Origin: an uncultured beta proteobacterium
GTDB lineage: Bacteria; Pseudomonadota; Gammaproteobacteria; Burkholderiales; Burkholderiaceae_C
NCBI GenBank assembly: GCA_903870065.1
Contig: CAIQBN010000513.1
Span: 1-35,157 of the forward strand
DNA: 35,157 bases
Direction: 5' to 3'
Positions 26,061 to 33,195 of the stretch are shown here, in pieces. The notes beneath the pieces were generated by a model. It was not told where the DNA came from and ran no database searches. It saw only the letters and a list, made by a program, of their open reading frames with translations. How positions within the stretch are numbered: position 1 is the stretch's first letter; every line of letters starts with the position of its first letter. The translations under genes and the position numbers were made by a program.

Positions 26061-28049
26061 TTATTGGCCGTTAAGTAGTTTGTGTTCTGCGACTGCCAGT
26101 GGTTCAGCTTTGCCCGCTAGGACCAGGGTGTCGCCTGCGGAGAGAACGATGTCATTGTTGACTGGGCTGGACTTGCCGTCGCTGCGCCGCAGACTCGCAA
26201 TCCGGATTCCCAGATTTTGCAATGCGAGAGATCCAATAGTGCAACCGGCGGCCTTGGCGGCTGGCGGCAGTGTTACTGTGATTAATCGGTCGTACTGGAG
26301 TTCGTCGACTGAATCGTCGTCGGCACCACGAAAGAAACCGCGCAACAGGTTGTAACGCGCATCGCGCTGATCCTGCACGATGCGGATCACGCGTCGCATG
26401 GGTACTCCAACCAGTGCCAATGCATGACTGGCCAGCATCAAAGAGCCTTCAATGGTCTCGGGCACGACCTCTGTTGCCCCTGCTGACTGCAAGACCTCGA
26501 GACTGAGGTCATCCTGTGTGCGCACGATCACGGGAACTTGAGGCGCATGCGCTCGGGTGTGGGTCAATACCTTCAATGCGCCTGGAACATCTAGGTAGGT
26601 GATGACCACCGCGCTGGCGCGCGCCAATCCCGCCGCGATCAAGGCCTGGAGCCGCGTGGAATCACCAAACACCACGGAATCCCCCGCCGCCGCTGCCTGG
26701 CGAACACGGTCTGGGTCCAAGTCGAGTGCCAGATAGGGGATTCCCTGGCCGTCCAGCATTCGTGCGAGGTTTTGACCGCACCGGCCATAGCCGCAAATAA
26801 TGACATGGCGATTGGCGTTGATTGACTTGCGTGCGATGCTGGTCATCTGCAATGATTGTTGCAGCCATTCGCTTGCGACCAACTTCATGACAATGCGGTT
26901 GCTGAACATCACGATGAATGGCGTGATGAGCATGGACAACACCATGCTGGCCAGGATCGGGTTAAGCAGCGCGGGCGGTACCAAGGTGTGTTTCTGGGCT
27001 AGTGTGAGCAGGACAAATCCAAACTCTCCAGCCTGGGCCAAATACAGCCCTGTGCGCAACGATACGCCCGAACTGGCCCCAAGAAACTTGGAGAGGGCGG
27101 TCACTAAAGCAGCTTTGAACAACGTTGGTATCGCCAACAGGAGCAAAACGAGTGGCCAGCGTTCCAGAACGAGTCGCCAATCCAGCAGCATGCCGATGCT
27201 GATGAAGAACAGTCCCAGGAGGACATCGTGAAATGGTCGAATGTCGGTTTCAACCTGGTGTTTGAATTCGGTCTCGGATATCAACATGCCGGCGATGAAT
27301 GCCCCCAATGCGAGGCTCAAACCTGCCAGCTCGGTTAACCAGGCCAGGCCCAACGTGATGAATAGCAGATTCAGTACAAAGAGTTCTTCGCTTTTGCGCC
27401 GTGCAACCAGGGTTAGCCATCTGCGCATCAGATGCTGACCGCCGATGAGCAAGACGGCTATCAACGCAGTGGCCTTGGCCGCTGCCAGAGCCAGGGCTTG
27501 CGCTAATTGTTCACCCGTGGCACCGAGGGCGGGGATGAGTACCAATAAGGGCACTACGGCCAGATCTTGAAATAGTAGGACACCCATTACCCGCTTGCCG
27601 TGCTCTGACTCCCGCTCCATTCGCTCAACCAGCAGCTTCACAACGATGGCCGTGCTGCTCATGGCAAGGGCACAGGAAAGTGCAAGTGCTGCCTGCCATG
27701 TCATGCCCCAGACGGTTGGGGCGATCAGGGCCAGCGCCATGGTGGCGACGGTAGCGATCAACATGGTGAAGGCAACTTGTAGCAATCCGAGCCCAAACAC
27801 ATGTTGGCGCATGGCTCTCAGTTTTGGCAGGTTGAACTCCAGTCCGATCACGAACATGAGGAAGACTACCCCGAACTCGCCGAGGTTGCGCACACCCTGG
27901 GCATCCTGCGACAAGGCCAGCGCATTTGGCCCAATAATGACTCCGACTGCGAGATACCCCAGCATCGGCGGCAAATGGAAGTAGCGACATATAACCACGC
28001 CCAGCACCGCTGCTAACAGGTAGATGATCGTAATTTCCAGTCCAGTCAT
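26061..28049 (-). CDS. CPA2-family cation/proton antiporter with RCK domains (KefB/KefC/YbaL-like)
   Basis: A 662-residue inner-membrane protein. Residues about 1-400 form the Na+/H+-exchanger-type membrane domain (LPPMLGYLAVGVIIGP, FGVVFLMFVIGLEF, LFFISIGMLLDW). A cytoplasmic RCK_N/TrkA-N nucleotide-binding domain with HVIICGYGRCGQNLARML follows from about 415, and an RCK_C domain covers about 575-655 (PAAKAAGCTIGSLAL, AGDTLVLAG). Members exchange potassium or sodium for protons and are gated by a ligand on the RCK domain. Whether it is glutathione-gated like KefB/KefC, or YbaL-like, cannot be told by eye, and I see no KefF/KefG partner next to it. It is divergent from kdsD across only 44 bases. 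Confidence 0.9.
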   Translation of the reverse strand: MTGLEITIIYLLAAVLGVVICRYFHLPPMLGYLAVGVIIGPNALALSQDAQGVRNLGEFGVVFLMFVIGLEFNLPKLRAMRQHVFGLGLLQVAFTMLIATVATMALALIAPTVWGMTWQAALALSCALAMSSTAIVVKLLVERMERESEHGKRVMGVLLFQDLAVVPLLVLIPALGATGEQLAQALALAAAKATALIAVLLIGGQHLMRRWLTLVARRKSEELFVLNLLFITLGLAWLTELAGLSLALGAFIAGMLISETEFKHQVETDIRPFHDVLLGLFFISIGMLLDWRLVLERWPLVLLLLAIPTLFKAALVTALSKFLGASSGVSLRTGLYLAQAGEFGFVLLTLAQKHTLVPPALLNPILASMVLSMLITPFIVMFSNRIVMKLVASEWLQQSLQMTSIARKSINANRHVIICGYGRCGQNLARMLDGQGIPYLALDLDPDRVRQAAAAGDSVVFGDSTRLQALIAAGLARASAVVITYLDVPGALKVLTHTRAHAPQVPVIVRTQDDLSLEVLQSAGATEVVPETIEGSLMLASHALALVGVPMRRVIRIVQDQRDARYNLLRGFFRGADDDSVDELQYDRLITVTLPPAAKAAGCTIGSLALQNLGIRIASLRRSDGKSSPVNNDIVLSAGDTLVLAGKAEPLAVAEHKLLNGQ

Positions 28050-28093
28050 GGCCTCATACTAGCAAGAGATAGCGTGTTCTATAAAATGTCTGC

Positions 28094-29089
28094 ATGACTG
28101 ACAATGCACAGCAGGTATCTGCAACGCGTCGCGCGATTGCGTTAGCCCACGAGACCTTCGACATTGAGGCGGCAGCGGTGTTGGGTTTGAAGGGTCGAGT
28201 CGGCGAATCTTTCGGCGAGGTGGTGCGCTCCATTTTGGCGATAAGGGGACGTGTCGTTGTAATGGGTATGGGCAAGAGCGGTCATATTGCGCGCAAGATC
28301 GCTGCGACCCTGGCCTCCACTGGCACTCCGTCCATGTTTGTGCATCCCGCTGAGGCCAGTCATGGTGATTTAGGGATGATTACCGCTGCGGACCTGGTCC
28401 TGGCGATTTCCAATAGCGGGGAGTCGCAGGAAATGGCCGCAATATTGCCTTTGGTCAAACGGTTGGGGACGCCAGTGGTTGCGATGACATCGAGTTCTCG
28501 CTCCACCATGGCCCAACATGCCGATCTATGGCTTGATGCGGCGGTTGACAAGGAGGCCTGCCCGCTCAATTTGGCACCCACAGCGAGCACGACTGCTCAG
28601 CTAGCGCTGGGCGATGCACTTGCGGTGGCACTGCTGGACGCACGTGGGTTTCGTGCGGAAGACTTCGCCCGGTCGCATCCCGGTGGCGCTCTGGGTCGCA
28701 AACTGCTTACCCACGTCAGAGACGTTATGCGCGGTGGCTCTGCGGTTCCTCGCGTGGTGCCTGAGGCCAGTTTCAGCGTTTTGATGCGAGAGATGAGTGA
28801 CAAAGGGCTGGGTGCTACGGCCGTTGTAGATGCTGCCGATCAAGTGCTGGGTATTTTTACTGACGGCGATTTGCGGCGCCTGGTGGAGCAGGGTGTGGAT
28901 TTGCGCCAGCGAACGGCTGGGGATGTGATGCACAGGTCGCCATCGACGGTGAATATTGACGCGTTGGCCGTGGATGCCGCAGAGTTGATGGAGCGTAACC
29001 GTATTACGAGTGTCCTCGTGGTGGACGGTCAGGGCCGATTGTGCGGGGCACTCAATAGCAACGATTTGATGCGCGCAAAGGTGATCTGA
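28094..29089 (+). CDS. kdsD: D-arabinose 5-phosphate isomerase
   Basis: Converts D-ribulose 5-phosphate to D-arabinose 5-phosphate, the first committed step to Kdo for lipopolysaccharide. The 331-residue protein has an N-terminal SIS domain (RVVVMGMGKSGHIARKIAATL, VHPAEASHGDLGMI, ISNSGES, TASTTAQLALGDALAVALL). Two C-terminal CBS domains follow from about residue 205 (VRDVMRGG, GIFTDGDLRRL, AAELMERNRITSVLVVDGQG). Length is normal for KdsD. ATG 28094 has no Shine-Dalgarno. A TATAAA at 28080-28085 lies so close that the message could be leaderless, but the -35 region is poor. The stop overlaps the kdsC start (TGATG). Confidence 0.96.
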   Translation: MTDNAQQVSATRRAIALAHETFDIEAAAVLGLKGRVGESFGEVVRSILAIRGRVVVMGMGKSGHIARKIAATLASTGTPSMFVHPAEASHGDLGMITAADLVLAISNSGESQEMAAILPLVKRLGTPVVAMTSSSRSTMAQHADLWLDAAVDKEACPLNLAPTASTTAQLALGDALAVALLDARGFRAEDFARSHPGGALGRKLLTHVRDVMRGGSAVPRVVPEASFSVLMREMSDKGLGATAVVDAADQVLGIFTDGDLRRLVEQGVDLRQRTAGDVMHRSPSTVNIDALAVDAAELMERNRITSVLVVDGQGRLCGALNSNDLMRAKVI

Positions 29090-29634
29090 TGAAGCCTGCA
29101 CTGAGTTTTGAACCCGAGCTACTGCTCCTTGCACAGGACATCAAGGTAGTTTTTTTTGATGTGGACGGTGTGTTCACGGATGGTGGGTTGTTGTTTTCCG
29201 AGGCGGGTGAAACACTAAAGCGGTTTAATGTGTTGGACGGGCATGGTTTGAAGTTGCTTCAACTTGGAGGCATCACCCCGGTTGTGATAACCGGACGCGA
29301 TTCCAAGGCACTGCGCGTTCGATTGCAGGCCTTGGGAATTGAGCGGGCTTATTTTGGCACTGAGAACAAGCTAGTGGCCGCGGAGCAAACTCTGCAGGTT
29401 CTGGGTCTCGATTGGTCCCATGCCGCTGCGATGGGCGATGATTGGCCTGATTTGCCGGTGATGCGCCGATGTGTGTTTGGCTGTGCTCCTGCGAACGCGC
29501 ATGCAGAGGTGCTTGCTGCAGCGAACCATGTTACCCGTGCCCGCGGCGGTGACGGTGCGGCCCGGGAGTTATGTGATTTGCTCTTGGTTGCAAGTGGCCG
29601 TTACGTTGAACTGTTTGAACAATACGCCCAATGA
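29089..29634 (+). CDS. kdsC: 3-deoxy-manno-octulosonate-8-phosphatase
   Basis: HAD-superfamily phosphatase that removes phosphate from Kdo-8-phosphate. The 181-residue protein has the nucleophile motif FFDVDGVFTDG (first Asp nucleophile, DxD), the typical KdsC segment FNVLDGHGLKLLQLGGI and VVITGRDSKAL. The metal motif is MGDDWPDLPVM, and the C-terminal tail is ARGGDGAARELCDLLL. No cap domain is present, as expected for the tetrameric KdsC class. Start and stop overlap its neighbours (TGATG with kdsD, ATGA with lptC), so the three are one coupled operon. Confidence 0.97.
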   Translation: MKPALSFEPELLLLAQDIKVVFFDVDGVFTDGGLLFSEAGETLKRFNVLDGHGLKLLQLGGITPVVITGRDSKALRVRLQALGIERAYFGTENKLVAAEQTLQVLGLDWSHAAAMGDDWPDLPVMRRCVFGCAPANAHAEVLAAANHVTRARGGDGAARELCDLLLVASGRYVELFEQYAQ

Positions 29635-30245
29635 CCGGCTTATTGCGTGATGCTTGGGAGAGGTTCTTGCTGTATTTCCCCTTGGTCTCGATGGGGCTGC
29701 TTGCGTTGGGAACCTATTGGTTGGTTCGCAGCACCCCGCCTGCAAACGGGCCGGTTGTTCAGCGCGCAATGACCCATGAACCAGACTACGTGATGCATGC
29801 ATTTTCAGTCAAGACATTTGATGCGGCCGGACGGTTAAAAACTGAAGTTGTGGGTGGAAGCGCACGTCATTACCCTGACACAAAGAGGCTTGAAATTGAC
29901 AATATTCGGGTTCGCGGGTTTGATGAGCTGGGACGGACCACCACGGCCACAGCGGAACATGGCCTTACGAATGAGGACGCGACAGAGGTTCAGTTGTTGG
30001 GCAAGGCGGTCGTGGTGCGTGAAGCAATGACGGGGACCGATGGAAAAGTCGTGCCGCGAATGGAGTTTCGTGCCGAATTTTTGCATGCATTCATGAATAC
30101 GGAGCGTGTGCAAACCCATAAGCCGGTCGAAATTGTGCGTGGCAAGGATCGGTTTACAGCAGATCGCATGCAGTTTGACAATGTTGAGCAAGTTATGCAA
30201 TTGAGTGGACGGGTGCGCGGGACCTTTACGCCGGTCCAGAACTGA
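29631..30245 (+). CDS. lptC: Lipopolysaccharide export protein LptC
   Basis: Bitopic inner-membrane protein linking the LptB2FG transporter to the periplasmic LptA bridge. The 204-residue product has one N-terminal helix (LLYFPLVSMGLLALGTYWLV). A periplasmic beta-jellyroll region follows, with the LptC-type pattern PDYVMHAFSVKTFDAAGRLK, GGSARHYPDTKRLEIDNI, ATAEHGLTNEDATEVQLLG and TADRMQFDNVEQVMQLSGRV. The position after kdsC is standard. In many gammaproteobacteria and betaproteobacteria lptA and lptB come next; here the following gene is a short-chain dehydrogenase. Confidence 0.93.
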   Translation: MTGLLRDAWERFLLYFPLVSMGLLALGTYWLVRSTPPANGPVVQRAMTHEPDYVMHAFSVKTFDAAGRLKTEVVGGSARHYPDTKRLEIDNIRVRGFDELGRTTTATAEHGLTNEDATEVQLLGKAVVVREAMTGTDGKVVPRMEFRAEFLHAFMNTERVQTHKPVEIVRGKDRFTADRMQFDNVEQVMQLSGRVRGTFTPVQN

Positions 30246-30264
30246 CTAATTGGGGAGCAGGGCT

Positions 30265-31041
30265 TTGTCGAAACTCATTTTCATTACCGGGGCTTCGAGT
30301 GGGCTCGGTCAGGCATTGGCATGGCGCTACTACCAGGCCGGTTTTAGCTTGGCGTTGGTTGCTCGCCGGACGGGGGAGATAGCGGATTGGGCGGCGCGGC
30401 AAGGTTTGGAGGCCTCGAGATATCGAATTTACTGTGCTGATGTAGCAGTCATCGACAGCATAGTGAATGCCGGCATGCAATGTTTGCTGGAGCAGGGGCT
30501 GCCCGATGTGGTGGTCGCCAATGCTGGTGTGAGTATTGGGGTTGATTCGTCGGTGCGCGGTGATATGGACGTGTTATCCCGCATTTTTGCAATCAACAAT
30601 GTGGGACTGGCTGCCACGTTTCATTCGTTTATAGAACCCATGACTCAACGCGGCAGCGGGACGTTGGTCGGTATTGGCAGCGTTGCCGGTATCAGGGGAT
30701 TGCCGGGTCATGGTGGATATTGCGCGAGCAAGGCGGGTGTTATCAGTTATTGTGAGAGTCTGCGCGGCGAATTGCGCCAGGGGGGAGTCAAGGTTGTGAC
30801 AATTTGCCCGGGTTACATTGATACGCCGTTGACACAGAAAAATCGCTATGCCATGCCGTTCCTGATGCATGCGGATGTTTTTGCCGACAAGGCCTTTGAT
30901 GCTATCAAAGCCGGAGCGAGCTACCGGGTCATTCCGTGGCAAATGGGCTGGGTTGCAAAGGCCTTGCGATTGCTGCCCAATATTTTCTTTGATCGAATAT
31001 TGTCTGGCAGACCTCGTAAACGCCGCATTTCTGAGGGATAA
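30265..31041 (+). CDS. Short-chain dehydrogenase/reductase
   Basis: A 258-residue classical SDR. The NAD(P)-binding motif TGASSGLG is at residues 8-15, NAG follows (VVANAGVSIG), and the catalytic pair is Tyr152 and Lys156 (YCASK), preceded by GSVAG with its catalytic serine. A basic residue near the end of the second strand (LVARRTGEI) suggests NADPH preference. The C-terminus has a short hydrophobic stretch (WQMGWVAKALRLLPNIFFDRIL) that may touch the membrane. The start is a TTG at 30265 with GGGGAG at 30252-30257; a TTG at 30250 would add five residues but has no such site. It begins 19 bases after lptC. Substrate unknown; a role in envelope lipid or sugar metabolism is only suggested by context. 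Confidence 0.85.
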   Translation: MSKLIFITGASSGLGQALAWRYYQAGFSLALVARRTGEIADWAARQGLEASRYRIYCADVAVIDSIVNAGMQCLLEQGLPDVVVANAGVSIGVDSSVRGDMDVLSRIFAINNVGLAATFHSFIEPMTQRGSGTLVGIGSVAGIRGLPGHGGYCASKAGVISYCESLRGELRQGGVKVVTICPGYIDTPLTQKNRYAMPFLMHADVFADKAFDAIKAGASYRVIPWQMGWVAKALRLLPNIFFDRILSGRPRKRRISEG

Positions 31042-31096
31042 AGAGAATATTGCCAAGAAAAAACAGTTGGCCGACCTTTTTGAATCACTTTTAGGT

Positions 31097-31123
31097 AATA
31101 AAAAAGGGCCATTAGGCCCTTTT
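31097..31123 (-). terminator. Rho-independent terminator, probably bidirectional
   Basis: AAAAGGGCC (31102-31110), loop ATTA, GGCCCTTTT (31115-31123), a perfect nine-base-pair stem. On the minus strand it is followed by TTTTTTATT and ends the RRM-protein gene, 31 bases after its stop. On the plus strand it has a TTTT run and lies 60 bases past the SDR stop, so it can serve both converging transcripts. Confidence 0.85.
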
Positions 31124-31153
31124 CAAGTGAATGGAGAAGGCTCCAGTCAATGC

Positions 31154-31531
31154 TTAGTAGCTGTTGCGACCACCGCCGTAACCACCGCCACCGCCACCGC
31201 CGCCATAACCGCCACCGCCGCTGCGGCCACCGCCGCCAGCACCACCGCCAAAGCCGCCGCCACCGGTACGGGGGGGACGTGCTTCCATCGGACGTGCTTC
31301 ATTGACGACCAATCCACGGCCACCAAATTGTTGACCATTCATGCCACCGATAGCGGCTTGCGCTTCAGCATCGCTGCCCATTTCTACAAAGCCAAAGCCT
31401 TTGGAACGACCGGTGTCGCGTTCCATCATGACCTTTGCGCTGGAAACGGAACCGTAGGCCGAAAACGCTTGCTGCAGGTCTTCATCACGGAAGGAATAGG
31501 GCAAATTGCCCACGTAAAGTTTGTTGCCCAT
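31154..31531 (-). CDS. Glycine-rich RRM RNA-binding protein
   Basis: A 125-residue protein: one RNA-recognition motif (residues 3-80) with RNP2 LYVGNL (5-10) and RNP1 KGFGFVEM (44-51), then a tail of about 35 residues made mainly of glycine with arginine and tyrosine (GGGGYGGGG repeats). This is the design of cyanobacterial Rbp and plant glycine-rich RNA-binding proteins, some of which are cold-induced. Bacterial members probably act as RNA chaperones. ATG 31531 has GGAG seven bases upstream (31539-31542); five extra residues upstream are open but lack a site. A 167-base untranslated region precedes it, long enough for a regulated leader. The downstream terminator is clear. Confidence 0.93.
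   Translation of the reverse strand: MGNKLYVGNLPYSFRDEDLQQAFSAYGSVSSAKVMMERDTGRSKGFGFVEMGSDAEAQAAIGGMNGQQFGGRGLVVNEARPMEARPPRTGGGGFGGGAGGGGRSGGGGYGGGGGGGGYGGGRNSY
31155..31262. repeat. Low-complexity glycine-codon tract
   Basis: Triplet-rich GGN tract (seen on the plus strand as runs of CCACCGCCG and CCGCCG) encoding the glycine-rich tail of the RRM protein. Such tracts can vary in length between strains through slippage. Confidence 0.8.
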
Positions 31532-31642
31532 GTAAGGACTCCTCAAAATAACTCAAAACGCGATGTGTCCAAACCCGCAATCAACAAACCAATGAAGACT
31601 AAAGCAGACGCGAAACTGGTAAATCACCGCAAACTAGTACCA

Positions 31643-31654
31643 CCGAAATTTCGG
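31643..31654. repeat. Perfect 12-base palindrome upstream of the RRM gene
   Basis: CCGAAATTTCGG is perfectly self-complementary. It lies in the gap between the anti-sigma gene and the RRM gene, about 110 bases before the RRM start, where a promoter would be expected. It could be an operator, but a 12-base palindrome can also occur by chance. Confidence 0.35.
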
Positions 31655-31698
31655 CAATACTGCACCATTATGCGGCTATTTCGATCACAGATAAAAAT

Positions 31699-31926
31699 TT
31701 ATTTTTGTGAAGACGTACTTTGTTCGCTATCTTCTGGTCCAACATAGTTTCGCCATTGCTGCATGCGGTTGCGCATGGTGAGCATTTGGCGCTCGAACCG
31801 AGGACATGTGTCGCAGATCGCCATGTGCAAGCGTAGTCCAAGTCGCTCTGTCAAGCTGAGTGCGCGGTCCTCACGTGCCACGAGGATTGCTGCAATTTCA
31901 CGGCAACTTGGGCCAATTGAGATCAC
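31699..31926 (-). CDS. Small zinc-finger anti-sigma factor
   Basis: A 75-residue protein with the zinc-binding anti-sigma pattern: Cys8, then His34-x3-Cys38-x2-Cys41 (HMAICDTC). It lacks any membrane helix and any sensory domain, so it would be a minimal soluble partner that binds the ECF sigma factor encoded just upstream, possibly releasing it when the zinc site is oxidised. The start is a GTG (31924-31926) that overlaps the sigma-factor stop as GTGA, giving translational coupling and matched amounts, the usual arrangement. A short charged tail (GPEDSEQSTSSQK) ends it. Confidence 0.85.
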   Translation of the reverse strand: MISIGPSCREIAAILVAREDRALSLTERLGLRLHMAICDTCPRFERQMLTMRNRMQQWRNYVGPEDSEQSTSSQK

Positions 31927-32492
31927 GACACATTACCCTTCATGTACCAATTAAGTTCAAGGCATTCACGCAGGCGCATGCGGGCGCGGTGAAGTTGAAC
32001 ATACAGGTTGGTCGGGGTCATTTGAAGTTCCTTACATATCTCTTCACTTGACAATCCCAGCCACTCCCGCATCAGGAACAGCCGACCCTGTGCTGCCGGC
32101 AACTTGTTTGCACAGGTTTCCAAAATGACAAAGAACTGTTGACTACTCGTCTGCTGCTCCGGGTTGCCCCAATCGGCGGGCGACTCCACGAAGTGGCCAT
32201 CTTGGTGAAATGCAATGGAGTCCAGTGGGTCAGCAGTTTCGTCATCAGTAAGGTCACCGCCGCTGATTTCGCGATGGTGATGTCGAAGTGTGTCGATGAC
32301 TTTGTGTTTCAGAATGCCGACCAGCCAAGTCTTGAGTTGTGATCGGTTGTTAAATGCTTGTGGTTTGGCCAGCGCGACCAAAACCGTTTCCGACACGGCA
32401 TCTTCCGCCCATGCGTCATTGCGAAGCTGCAATCTGGCAAACTTCAGCAGGTAATCGCGCAGTGCAACGATCTGGAGTTCAAAACTGTTCAT
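31923..32492 (-). CDS. ECF-type RNA polymerase sigma factor
   Basis: A 189-residue sigma-70-family factor with only regions 2 and 4. Region 2 includes LLKFARLQLRNDAWAEDAVS and RSQLKTWLVGILKHKVIDTL; region 4 has LPAAQGRLFLMREWLGLSSE and a helix-turn-helix ICKELQMTPTNLYVQLHRAR. The linker of about 45 residues is acidic. ATG 32492 is preferred to the GTG at 32513 because the conserved N-terminus begins MNSFELQIVALRDYLL. It lies 44 bases after the glutathione S-transferase gene and is coupled to its anti-sigma gene, so the upstream redox genes may be part of its own transcript and regulon. Confidence 0.92.
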   Translation of the reverse strand: MNSFELQIVALRDYLLKFARLQLRNDAWAEDAVSETVLVALAKPQAFNNRSQLKTWLVGILKHKVIDTLRHHHREISGGDLTDDETADPLDSIAFHQDGHFVESPADWGNPEQQTSSQQFFVILETCANKLPAAQGRLFLMREWLGLSSEEICKELQMTPTNLYVQLHRARMRLRECLELNWYMKGNVS

Positions 32493-32536
32493 CCGTCGCA
32501 ACGACCCTGACACATAGTCTTGGCGTAGGTGTCCGG

Positions 32537-33145
32537 TTACTTGATCAAACCTTCTGCTTTCATGGCGGCGTTCACTGCTGGGCGCGCGGCCACTCGTGCC
32601 CGGTAGGCGACGAGTTGAGGGTACGGGGCCAGATCAACACCAACGTACTGGCCCCAGTTGGTCACGACAAACAAGTATCCATCTGCTACGGTGAACGTGT
32701 CCCCCATCAAATATTGTTTGCCGTTGAGTTCACTGTCCACCCATTTGAGGCGTGACTGCAATAGCTTCATTGCGGCAACTTTGGTATCTGGATGGGTTGT
32801 TGGAACGAACAGCGGCGAAAAAGTCTTATGCAATTCGGTACCAATGAAAGTCAACCATTCTTGTAGTTTGTAACGCTCAAAGGTTCCATTGGCGGGTGCC
32901 AGATTTTTATCGGGGACCAAGTCTGCAATGTATTGAACGATCGCTGGACCTTCGTGCAGGCTACGTCCGTCGTCAAGCGTCAGGTAGGGTACGTAACCCA
33001 GTGGGTTGATGGTGTAGAAGTCGGTGCCATCGGGTAGCTGGTGCGTCTTTGTCGGTGCCGCAACGGCTTCAAATGGCAGACCCGCTTCGTACAGTGCAAT
33101 ATGCGGTGATAGCGAGCAGGCTCCGGGTGAGTAATACAGTTTCAT
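32537..33145 (-). CDS. Glutathione S-transferase
   Basis: A 202-residue GST. The N-terminal thioredoxin-like domain begins MKLYYSPGACSLSPHIAL. Cys10 is in the position of the active-site cysteine of beta-class bacterial GSTs such as the Proteus enzyme. The cis-proline region reads NPLGYVPYLTLDDG and the glutathione gamma-glutamyl site LHEGPAIVQYIADL. An all-helical C-terminal domain follows (DTFTVADGYLFVV). ATG 33145 is the family start; the longer open frame upstream is not GST-like and overlaps the oxidoreductase gene. It lies 50 bases after the GMC oxidoreductase on the same strand. Likely cytoplasmic detoxification or peroxide-related thiol chemistry. Confidence 0.95.
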   Translation of the reverse strand: MKLYYSPGACSLSPHIALYEAGLPFEAVAAPTKTHQLPDGTDFYTINPLGYVPYLTLDDGRSLHEGPAIVQYIADLVPDKNLAPANGTFERYKLQEWLTFIGTELHKTFSPLFVPTTHPDTKVAAMKLLQSRLKWVDSELNGKQYLMGDTFTVADGYLFVVTNWGQYVGVDLAPYPQLVAYRARVAARPAVNAAMKAEGLIK

Positions 33146-33195
33146 GAGATCCTTTTGTAGCATGGAAGCGATGGGAGCCTCATTATGGAGTTGAA

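Noticed and set aside
31155-31262. Repeated CCACCGCCG units considered as a CRISPR or minisatellite
   Set aside because: There are no spacers or constant direct repeats; the tract is explained by glycine codons in the RRM protein.
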